A stretch of DNA of 37,478 nucleotides, taken from assembly GCA_045614225.1 (NCBI GenBank), contig JAZLCO010000123.1, positions 1 through 37,478 on the forward strand. The letters are read 5' to 3'. The translations under genes were made by a program, and so were the position numbers. The notes under the pieces are model-generated. The model made no database searches, was not told the DNA's origin, and worked only from the letters and a program-made list of their open reading frames with translations. The stretch comes from UBA9715 sp045614225. Its GTDB lineage: Bacteria; Actinomycetota; Coriobacteriia; Coriobacteriales; Eggerthellaceae. Of the stretch, positions 30,946-37,478 are shown piece after piece (positions within the stretch are counted from its first letter, which is position 1; every line of letters starts with the position of its first letter).

Positions 30946-32988
30946 CTATCCTTGGGCTTGCTGCTCTGTCGCGTTATTGGCATCTGTTGCTTGATTCGCG
31001 GTTTCGGTTGCAGCGTTGTCTCCTGTTTGCGTGCCGTTCTGAGTTGTGTCGGTTTGGGTCGTGGTGGTTTGGGGCTGGGTGGGCATCGTTTCAGACAGGT
31101 TGGTATACGTCGGAGTTCCAGCGTCGGTGAACGATTGGATTGGCGTTCCAGCAAGTGCGGCAGACATGAAGTTCTGCCACAGGTTGTTTGCCTTGAGATA
31201 CTGCGATGTTGACGAGTAGTCGCGGCTGCCGATCCATACCGAGCATGTGAGCTGCGGGCAGTATCCAACGAGCCAGTGATCGCGGAACTCCTGGCCAGTA
31301 CCAGTCTTGCCGGCGACAGGTTGACCGTTTGAAGGGCCGGATCCGTATGCGGTGCCCTCAGCGCGCTCGAACACGCCGCGCAACACGTTGGTCACGGCGG
31401 AAGCAACCTTCGGGTCGAGCGCTTCGTCGCTCGTGTCCTGAGACTCGAAGAGCACGTCTCCGTTTTTGTTTTCAATGCGCGTGATAATTACCGGCTCGCG
31501 ATGGATGCCGTTTGTTGCGAGCGTGCTGTACGCCTCGGCCATCTCGAGGGGCGTGACGTTCTCGGTGCCCAGCGTGATGATGGGGTAGGGCGAAAGCTCA
31601 GAATCGATGCCCATACGGTGTGCCATCTCGATTGTCTTATCTGCGCCGAGGCGTTGAGACAGGCGGTAGTAGCCCGTGTTCGAAGAAACTGCGGTTGCGC
31701 TTGTCAGCGACCTCACTCCATAGTTGATGCTATCGAAGTTGTGGAGCTGCGAACCATCGGGCAGGATGAGCGGATCGGTACAGTCGGTCATCGTGTTCGG
31801 GCTGATGCCCGACTCGATTGCAGCCGCAAGCGTGAACACCTTGAACGAAGAGCCGGCGGGGCGCCCACCCTGTGTTGCAATGTTCCATTGGTCTGCGTAG
31901 AAGTCGCGACCGCCCACAATAGCCAAGACATAACCGTTGGTCGGATCCATGGCGACGAGCGCGCAATCAAGCCCGTCTTCCATAGCCTCGTATTGCGCCC
32001 AGCAGGAGTCTTCAGCGATTTGCTGCATACCCGTGTCGAGTGTCGTGTAGATTCTCAAACCACCCTCGAACAGGTCGGCATACGAGCAACCGTAGATGTT
32101 GTCTTCCTTCATCAGCTCGTCGCGGACGTAGCTTGTGAAATAGGGATATGCGTAAATGCCCTGAGCAGGCTCGTCAGGAGCTGGGTTCAACACCAAATCC
32201 TCTGCAACGGCGGCATCATATTCCTTCTCGGTGATATCGCCTGCTGCGAACATGCGCTCGAGCACGTGGTTGCGACGTTCCTTGCAAGCCTCGGGGTTCT
32301 CTTTGGGATTGAGCCTCGTTGGCGATTGAGGAATGCCTACCAGCGCGGCAGCTTGCGCGAGCGTCAAATCTTTTGGAGATACCTGGAAGTAGTTCTGGGC
32401 AGCTGCGCCGATGCCGTAGCATCCATCACCGTAATTGATGGTGTTCAAATACATGGTGAGGATTTCTTCTTTGGAGTATTGGCGCTCCATCTCGAGAGCC
32501 AACTCCATTTCGCGCGCTTTACGCTCGAAAGTGATCTCGTTTGCTTCTTCCGACAACGTCGTGTTACGCACGAGCTGCTGGGTAATTGTCGACGCGCCTT
32601 CGAGCTGTTTGCCCGTCAAATTGCTGACGATAGCACGAGCGATGCCTTGAGGGTCCACTCCGTTGTGGTCGTAATAACGGACGTCCTCGACATCGATCGT
32701 GCCCTTGATCACGTAATCGCTGACGTTGTCAAGCGTAGTCGGGTCACGTTTCTCGAGTTGGAAATGGGCGAGAACGGTCGTTCCGTCACTCGCGTACATG
32801 TATGATTCCTCAGCGTAGTTGAACGCTTCGCTGTTGATGGCGGGCAGGTCGGCAATCCAACTGTTATAAATAGAGACTGCGCTTGCAACTCCGCGATAGG
32901 CGACAAATCCCAAGCCGATGACGAGGATAAGCGCTACCCATGGGATGGCGTGGCTTTTCGCTTGGCGGAACTTGCGTCGTGCTTTCAT
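30946..32988 (-). CDS. Class A penicillin-binding protein (bifunctional), second copy
   Basis: The 680-residue protein has the same layout as the PBP at 28116: a basic start, one membrane helix (about 15-40), a GT51 domain (VEDVRYYDHNGVD, EGASTITQQLVRN) and a transpeptidase domain with SSFK (Ser380), SSN, and KTGT (Lys561). Its C-terminus differs: about 60 residues rich in Thr, Gln, Asn and Ala, probably an unstructured tail outside the membrane. GGGAG 7 nt before the ATG sets the start. The two proteins are clear paralogues but diverged. This one shares a promoter zone with the U32 gene. Confidence 0.93.
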   Translation of the reverse strand: MKARRKFRQAKSHAIPWVALILVIGLGFVAYRGVASAVSIYNSWIADLPAINSEAFNYAEESYMYASDGTTVLAHFQLEKRDPTTLDNVSDYVIKGTIDVEDVRYYDHNGVDPQGIARAIVSNLTGKQLEGASTITQQLVRNTTLSEEANEITFERKAREMELALEMERQYSKEEILTMYLNTINYGDGCYGIGAAAQNYFQVSPKDLTLAQAAALVGIPQSPTRLNPKENPEACKERRNHVLERMFAAGDITEKEYDAAVAEDLVLNPAPDEPAQGIYAYPYFTSYVRDELMKEDNIYGCSYADLFEGGLRIYTTLDTGMQQIAEDSCWAQYEAMEDGLDCALVAMDPTNGYVLAIVGGRDFYADQWNIATQGGRPAGSSFKVFTLAAAIESGISPNTMTDCTDPLILPDGSQLHNFDSINYGVRSLTSATAVSSNTGYYRLSQRLGADKTIEMAHRMGIDSELSPYPIITLGTENVTPLEMAEAYSTLATNGIHREPVIITRIENKNGDVLFESQDTSDEALDPKVASAVTNVLRGVFERAEGTAYGSGPSNGQPVAGKTGTGQEFRDHWLVGYCPQLTCSVWIGSRDYSSTSQYLKANNLWQNFMSAALAGTPIQSFTDAGTPTYTNLSETMPTQPQTTTTQTDTTQNGTQTGDNAATETANQATDANNATEQQAQG

Positions 32989-33031
32989 GGTGGGTGCTCC
33001 CGTGTGTTTCGGTTTCAGTGCATACCCATCT

Positions 33032-33039
33032 ATTATACT
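33032..33039. promoter_or_regulatory. Overlapping divergent -10 boxes
   Basis: The minus strand reads TATAAT at 33032-33037 (for the second PBP), and the plus strand reads TATACT at 33034-33039 (for the U32 gene). The two boxes share four bases, so RNA polymerase could open only one at a time. Neither has a strong -35. Confidence 0.5.
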
Positions 33040-33132
33040 TCAAGGGGTTTTTCACTTGTGGAGGCCTGGGGGAGCGTAGGTAACAAGGGGGTTGCCTTTG
33101 GTGCTCCTAGATATAAAGAAAGGGGCGCTGAG

Positions 33133-35676
33133 GTGGCCTTATCGATAAAGCCTGAACTGCTGGCACCTGCTGGGAACGAAACATGTTTGCATGCTGCGGT
33201 TTCTGCGGGAGCTGATGCGGTGTATCTCGGGCTCGACGAGTTCAATGCGCGTCGCAATGCGGACAACTTCACACTCGAGACGTTGCCTGGCGTCTGCGAA
33301 TATGCGCATCTGCGGGGCGTGTCGATTTACGTCACGATGAACATAGAAATACTTCCAAGCGAATTCCAGCGAGCCATCGATCTTGCGCGTGGCGTACACG
33401 ATGCCGGAGCAGATGGTGTCATCGTGCAGGATGTTGGTCTTGCTGCCGAGATCAGGCGCGCTGTCCCCGGGCTTCCCTTGCATATCTCGACGCAGATGAA
33501 CACCCATTCTGCAGCAGGAATCGAAGCAGCAGCCCGGCTCGGCGCGAAACGCGTTACCCTTGCTCGCGAGCTTTCGATTGAAGAAATTGCCGAGTTGGCG
33601 CAAATCGCTGCAGACTTCGGCATGGAAATCGAAACGTTCGCACACGGGGCTTTATGCGTTTGCTATTCGGGACAATGCCTTATGTCGTCGATGATCGGCG
33701 GGAGGTCAGCCAATCGCGGGCTCTGCGCTCAAGCATGCAGGTTGCCTTACGAGCTGCACAGCGACCGCCGCGAGGGCGCGCTACCCGCAGAAGGCGAGCA
33801 CTTGCTCTCTCCGCGTGACTTGTGCACGATTGACATACTCGACAAGCTTGCAGAGGCAGGCGTTGCGTCTCTCAAAATCGAGGGTCGCATGAAATCCGCC
33901 GATTACGTGCACGAGGTCGTGTCGGTTTACCGCGAGGTTCTTGATTCGGGCATGCCGGCAAACGAGACGCATCGCGCTCGTCTCGCCGAAGCGTTCTCGC
34001 GCGGTTTCACGACCGCTTATCTCGAGGGGCGTCGCGGCAACGACATCATGAGCTATGGGCGCCCGAACAACCGTGGCGTTTTTGCAGGGCGCGTCGCTCG
34101 TGCTGAGGACGGTTTTGCGGAAGTAAAGCCCGAGATTGAGCTCAACGACGGCGATGTTCTCGAGTTTTGGACGAACAAGGGGCACTTTGCCGCAACGCTT
34201 GCAAGTGCAAAAGCTTCCAGCAACGGAACGGTCAGGATTGCCGTTGAGCAGCGCGTTGGCAAGGGCGATCGCGTGTTTCGCGTGCGGAATGCAGCGACTG
34301 CGTTCATTGACGACGCTATGGAACCGCGCATTCCCGTGCGTGGATCTGTCGAGCTCAACATCGGCTGTCCTGCGCACGTTCTCTTCGAGGCGCTTGCGCG
34401 TGATGGAGCGGAATGCAAAGGCGAAGCGTGGGGCGACATCGTCGAAATGGCCCGCACCCGTCCCGTTTCTGAAGAGGATGTTCGAAGCCACATTGACCGC
34501 ATGGGCACAACGCCATTCTTCCTGGAGGACGAGGCGTCACTCACGGTCGAAATGTCTGAGGGAATCGGCATTGGCTTCTCGCAGCTTCATCATCTGCGCG
34601 CCGACGCTCTGGAGGCGCTCAAAGCCAACATGCTCGAATCGTATGCTGCTTTGTCTTCGGGGGAGAGCGAAGCCGCTTGCGCAGGCACAAATATGAATAT
34701 GCGTAGTTTTAGCCGAGCAGCCGTAGGCGAGATCTCCCCTGAAGACGAAGGACTACGAAAAGGCGAGTCTTTCCCAGCGGCAGGGCGACAGTCCTCGGTG
34801 ACTAGTGAACGCACCTGCAAGGTTGTGGCATGGGCGACGAACCCGTCGTGCGCCCGTGCAGCCAAACGTGCTGGGGCCGATGCCGTCTACGTGCCGGTTC
34901 TCAATTTCCGTCGCGGCCAATCGGTTTTGGCGGGCATTCGGCAGGACGACCCCGAACAGGCCGGTTATCCGAAGCAGTGCGTCATGGCATTGCCCACCAT
35001 CGATCATGATCCGTTGCCGTTGGTTCGCGAATACCAGCTGTCGTTCGATTTGTGGGACTATGTACGTGAGGGCAAGCTCGTATACGCTGACAGCCTTGCT
35101 TCGGTGATTCGCGCAATTGATTGCGGTGCAAGGGTTGAGGTCGGCTCACATGTTCCCATCACGAACGCCGCTACGCTTGCGGTGTTCAATGACCTGGGTG
35201 TGGAGCGCGCATGGCTTTCACCTGAGCTCACGCTCGGCCAGATCGACGACATTGCCCGTGCGTCTGCGGTCGAATTGGGTGTGACTGTCATAGGTTCGCA
35301 AGAGCTCATGATTACCGAACACTGCCTCTTGATGAGCCAGGGTCCTTGCAACGAGCAATGTGAGACATGTCCGCGCCGTTCGACGGGGCATCGCCTCGTC
35401 GACCGCAAGGGTTTCGACTTCCCCGTTGTCACTGACATGCTCGGACGAAGCCATCTGTACAACGGCATTGAGCTCGATATCGCACAGAATATCGTCGACC
35501 TGATCGACATAGGCATCACTGCCGTTATGGTTGATACGACGCTGATGGACAAGAAAGGCGCTTCCGAGGCCGTGAACCGTGCAGTACGCGCCCGAGATCT
35601 TGCCTTGTCGGAGCGCAAAGCAATCAGCAAACGTTCAAACACGACCACGGGCCACCTATTCCGCGGCGTGTCGTGA
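33133..35676 (+). CDS. U32 family protein (tandem U32 domains)
   Basis: The 847-residue protein is of the long U32 type. The first half has PELLAPAGN, the U32 signature ETFAHGALCVCYSGQCLMSS with its cysteines, and EGRMKSADYV. A loose, polar linker (about residues 510-560) joins a second U32-like half with EHCLLMSQGPCNEQCETCPRR and LVDRKGFDFPVVTD. U32 proteins were first called collagenases; RlhA and TrhP of E. coli hydroxylate 23S rRNA and tRNA wobble uridine respectively, so RNA hydroxylation is the best-supported role for this group. The GTG at 33133 follows AAAGGGG by 8 nt. tyrS begins 47 bp after the stop. Confidence 0.88.
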   Translation: MALSIKPELLAPAGNETCLHAAVSAGADAVYLGLDEFNARRNADNFTLETLPGVCEYAHLRGVSIYVTMNIEILPSEFQRAIDLARGVHDAGADGVIVQDVGLAAEIRRAVPGLPLHISTQMNTHSAAGIEAAARLGAKRVTLARELSIEEIAELAQIAADFGMEIETFAHGALCVCYSGQCLMSSMIGGRSANRGLCAQACRLPYELHSDRREGALPAEGEHLLSPRDLCTIDILDKLAEAGVASLKIEGRMKSADYVHEVVSVYREVLDSGMPANETHRARLAEAFSRGFTTAYLEGRRGNDIMSYGRPNNRGVFAGRVARAEDGFAEVKPEIELNDGDVLEFWTNKGHFAATLASAKASSNGTVRIAVEQRVGKGDRVFRVRNAATAFIDDAMEPRIPVRGSVELNIGCPAHVLFEALARDGAECKGEAWGDIVEMARTRPVSEEDVRSHIDRMGTTPFFLEDEASLTVEMSEGIGIGFSQLHHLRADALEALKANMLESYAALSSGESEAACAGTNMNMRSFSRAAVGEISPEDEGLRKGESFPAAGRQSSVTSERTCKVVAWATNPSCARAAKRAGADAVYVPVLNFRRGQSVLAGIRQDDPEQAGYPKQCVMALPTIDHDPLPLVREYQLSFDLWDYVREGKLVYADSLASVIRAIDCGARVEVGSHVPITNAATLAVFNDLGVERAWLSPELTLGQIDDIARASAVELGVTVIGSQELMITEHCLLMSQGPCNEQCETCPRRSTGHRLVDRKGFDFPVVTDMLGRSHLYNGIELDIAQNIVDLIDIGITAVMVDTTLMDKKGASEAVNRAVRARDLALSERKAISKRSNTTTGHLFRGVS

Positions 35677-35723
35677 TAGAATTTCGCCCACTGCTTAATA
35701 TTGAAAAAGAAAGAGGGAAAGTA

Positions 35724-36935
35724 ATGCTGCCCGCCGAAGAACAACTTCATATCATTGCGTCAGGTGTTGATCGCATCGTGCCCGAGAGCGCTTTGCTCGA
35801 GAAGCTCAAGCGCAACCAGCCGCTGAACATCAAGCTTGGCGTTGACCCTACGGCGCCCGATATCCACATCGGCCATGCCGTCCCGCTGCGCAAGCTGCGC
35901 CAGTTCCAGGACCTCGGTCATCAGGTCACACTCATCATCGGCGATGGCACAGCTCTCATTGGCGATCCATCTGGTCGCAACTCGACGCGCCCGCAGTTGA
36001 CCGCCGAACAGGTCAAACATAACGCCCAGACGTATGTCGACCAGGCGTTCAAGGTGCTCGACCCCGAGAAGACGACGCTCGTCTACAACTCCGAGTGGTT
36101 GCTCGACCTCAAACTTGAGGACTTGTTGGGTCTCCTTGGCAAGTTCACGGTCGCGCGTATCCTCGAACGCGACGACTTCCACAATCGCTATACCACCAAC
36201 CAACCGATTGCCGTTCATGAATTCCTGTATCCGATTATGCAGGCATACGACTCGGTCGTTATCAAGGCCGATGTCGAGTTGGGCGGTTCCGACCAGCTGT
36301 TCAACCTGCTTGCAGGTCGTGAGCTCATGGAGAAGATGGACATGGAGCCGCAGGTTTGCCTGACGCTTCCTCTGCTCGAGGGCACCGATGGTGTGCAGAA
36401 GATGTCGAAGAGCTACGGTAACTATATTGGCGTAACCGACGAACCGGCTGATATGTTCGGCAAGGTCATGTCCATTCCCGATGAGCTGATGGTCAAGTAC
36501 TATCGTCTGGCCTCGACGGTTCCAGTTGATGAGATCGATGCGATCGAGCGCGGCCTTGCTGCTGACGAACTGCATCCCAACAAGGTGAAGCGTGCACTGG
36601 CGCGCAACATAGTTGCTTCTTACTACGACGAAGAGGCGGCGCAGGCAGCTGAAGCTCAGTTCGACCTCGTATTCAAGCAGCATGAGATTCCAACCGACAT
36701 CCCCGAGTTCGCAGCCGACCTTACGCCGAACGACCAAGGCAAGGTTTACCTTGCGAAGCTTCTTGCCGACGCAGGTTTGGCCGGCAGTGCGGGCGAAGCG
36801 CGTAGACTCATCGACGGCGGCGGTGTGAAGGTGAACGGTGAACCCGTTCCCGCCAAGGCCTACAACGTCGATCCTGCGATGCTCGAAGGAGCCACGTTGC
36901 AAGTGGGGAAGCGCAAGTACGTGAAGCTTGTCTAA
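35724..36935 (+). CDS. tyrS: Tyrosine-tRNA ligase
   Basis: The 403-residue class I synthetase charges tRNA-Tyr. HIGH is at residues 48-51 (PDIHIGHAVPL) and KMSKS at 226-230. A C-terminal S4-type RNA-binding domain spans about 340-400 (AGSAGEARRLIDGGGVKVNGE). The DPTAPDIHIGH form marks the TyrZ-like subgroup. The ATG at 35724 is chosen for AGAGGG upstream; an in-frame GTG at 35673 overlaps the end of the U32 gene. No T-box leader precedes it. A strong terminator follows. Confidence 0.95.
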   Translation: MLPAEEQLHIIASGVDRIVPESALLEKLKRNQPLNIKLGVDPTAPDIHIGHAVPLRKLRQFQDLGHQVTLIIGDGTALIGDPSGRNSTRPQLTAEQVKHNAQTYVDQAFKVLDPEKTTLVYNSEWLLDLKLEDLLGLLGKFTVARILERDDFHNRYTTNQPIAVHEFLYPIMQAYDSVVIKADVELGGSDQLFNLLAGRELMEKMDMEPQVCLTLPLLEGTDGVQKMSKSYGNYIGVTDEPADMFGKVMSIPDELMVKYYRLASTVPVDEIDAIERGLAADELHPNKVKRALARNIVASYYDEEAAQAAEAQFDLVFKQHEIPTDIPEFAADLTPNDQGKVYLAKLLADAGLAGSAGEARRLIDGGGVKVNGEPVPAKAYNVDPAMLEGATLQVGKRKYVKLV

Positions 36936-36949
36936 CTATATAGATTGAG

Positions 36950-36998
36950 GCAAGCATGTAGCCGAAGCGGAATCCGCTCAGCCAGATATGATGCTTGC
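36950..36998 (+). repeat. Nested stem-loop after tyrS
   Basis: An outer 8-bp perfect stem pairs 36950-36957 with 36991-36998; an inner 5-bp stem pairs 36966-36970 with 36974-36978. It is not a tRNA (wrong size and no T or D arm). It lies between the tyrS stop and the terminator and may stabilise or process the mRNA end. Confidence 0.45.
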
Positions 36999-37023
36999 TT
37001 GGCTCTTTATCGCTCCAAACTAA

Positions 37024-37058
37024 CGCGCCCGCCGAGAAAAGGCGGGCGCGCCGTTTTT
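37024..37058 (+). terminator. Intrinsic terminator of tyrS
   Basis: A perfect 10-bp GC-rich stem pairs 37024-37033 with 37041-37050 around GAGAAAA, and a TTTTT run follows at 37054-37058. Confidence 0.92.
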
Positions 37059-37268
37059 AGGCTCTTTGGATTCGTTTCGAGGCATATTGACATTCAGACG
37101 GCTGGAAACCTGCCTCAATTGCATTGATGTCCCATTAAACGCACCCGGGCGTGTCCCTCATGAGAGGGGCATAAACCCTACAGATTGTGCCTATGAGCTC
37201 GTCTTCCCCCAAGTTGTTGAATTGCCTGTTTTGATGTTTGTCGGCTTTGTGGAGACGGTTTTGAATCA

Positions 37269-37297
37269 TTGACTACACCATGCTAGCAAGGTAATAT
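37269..37297 (+). promoter_or_regulatory. Strong consensus promoter, probably of a ribosomal RNA operon
   Basis: TTGACT (37269-37274), a 17-bp spacer and TAATAT (37292-37297) make the best full promoter in the window. Transcription would start near 37304. What follows is a structured, non-coding, GC-rich leader to the window edge, fitting an rrn operon. Confidence 0.75.
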
Positions 37298-37303
37298 ATT
37301 CAA

Positions 37304-37478
37304 TCGCCGCTTCGCGAGGAGCGGAAGCGGACGGGGCGTCAAAAACCCCCTCCCACCTGGCCTTCGGGCCGGGGCGGAACCTTGAGAACCGGATACTGGA
37401 ACGGACGAAGAATCGAATTTTTTGGAAGCCCCGGCGCATGCCGGGGACTTACCGTCAATCAATGATTCGGGCAACACT
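37304..37478 (+). other. Predicted rrn leader (upstream of 16S rRNA)
   Basis: No reading frame looks real. Stems are 37307-37313 with 37324-37330, a UUCG-capped stem 37357-37362 with 37367-37372, and 37429-37435 with 37440-37446 (loop GCAT). ACCTTGAGAACCGGATA at 37379-37395 resembles the boxA antitermination region of Gram-positive rrn leaders (TTGAGAAC core). The 16S gene itself is not in the window; its usual start motif (GAGTTTGATC) would come next. The identification is inferred from promoter strength and leader layout. Confidence 0.6.

Larger units (their letters stand above)
36936..37268 (+). other. Intergenic region between tyrS and the rrn promoter
   Basis: No gene I can support lies here. 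It holds the structured element at 36950-36998, the terminator at 37024-37058, and about 210 bp before the rrn promoter. A TTGACA at 37087-37092 has no matching -10 at 16-18 bp, so no second promoter is claimed. Confidence 0.5.

Noticed and set aside
36936..37023. tRNA gene after tyrS
   Set aside because: The nested stems lack tRNA size, D and T arms and a CCA-compatible acceptor layout.
1..37478. CRISPR arrays, insertion sequences or prophage
   Set aside because: No regularly spaced repeats, transposase, integrase or phage structural genes were seen; gene content is core throughout.

Overview
The window looks like the chromosome of a Coriobacteriia actinobacterium, probably Eggerthellaceae. 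This is inferred from moderately high GC with strongly GC-biased third positions, the gene order accC-like/asp23/nusB/xseB/dxs, a SEC-C-tagged methionine aminopeptidase, a four-domain S1 protein and an actinobacterial-style rrn leader. No marker outside the window was available to confirm it. Nearly all of it is core housekeeping DNA. I see no prophage, insertion sequence, CRISPR array or obvious transferred island.

Layout. 172-4534: a compact operon of a biotin-carboxylase-like gene, asp23/gls24, nusB, xseB and dxs. 4681-6180: rpsA with its own promoter, long leader and strong terminator. 6213-9852: coaE, uvrB and an unrecognised Gly/Met-rich protein. 9892-14670: dtd on the minus strand, divergent recN, then nfo, an MGMT-type methyltransferase and an Fe-S aldo/keto reductase on the minus strand. 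14766-18527: pheS-pheT behind a structured leader. 18580-20119: map and a prepilin-type peptidase. 20147-20468: a small orphan Phd/YefM-like gene. 20640-28023: argC-argJ-argB-argD-argG-argH, which runs from N-acetylglutamate to arginine but lacks argF. 28116-32988: two class A penicillin-binding proteins pointing at each other with a lipoprotein gene between them. 33133-36935: a tandem U32 protein and tyrS. The window ends in a consensus promoter and structured leader (37269-37478), presumably for a ribosomal RNA operon whose 16S gene starts just outside.

How the genes work together. The arginine block is the one clear complete-pathway segment. Four DNA-repair genes (uvrB, recN, nfo, the MGMT homologue) plus the D-aminoacyl-tRNA editor dtd fall within about 6.6 kb. 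The PBP/lipoprotein group serves the cell wall; pheST, tyrS, map, rpsA and nusB serve gene expression.

Most unusual points. (1) The accC-like protein is full length but has lost most catalytic residues of biotin carboxylase, so it looks like a conserved pseudoenzyme. (2) A family of intergenic hairpins shares a core resembling AAGGRACC..CCCCTT but has different, self-complementary arms at each site, with about six copies in 18 kb. (3) recN appears to be transcribed leaderless from a -10 box 6 bp before its ATG, with a 12-bp palindrome where the -35 should be. (4) The Phd-like antitoxin gene has no partner toxin. Positions and motifs were read by eye; family assignments rest on recalled motifs, not database searches.
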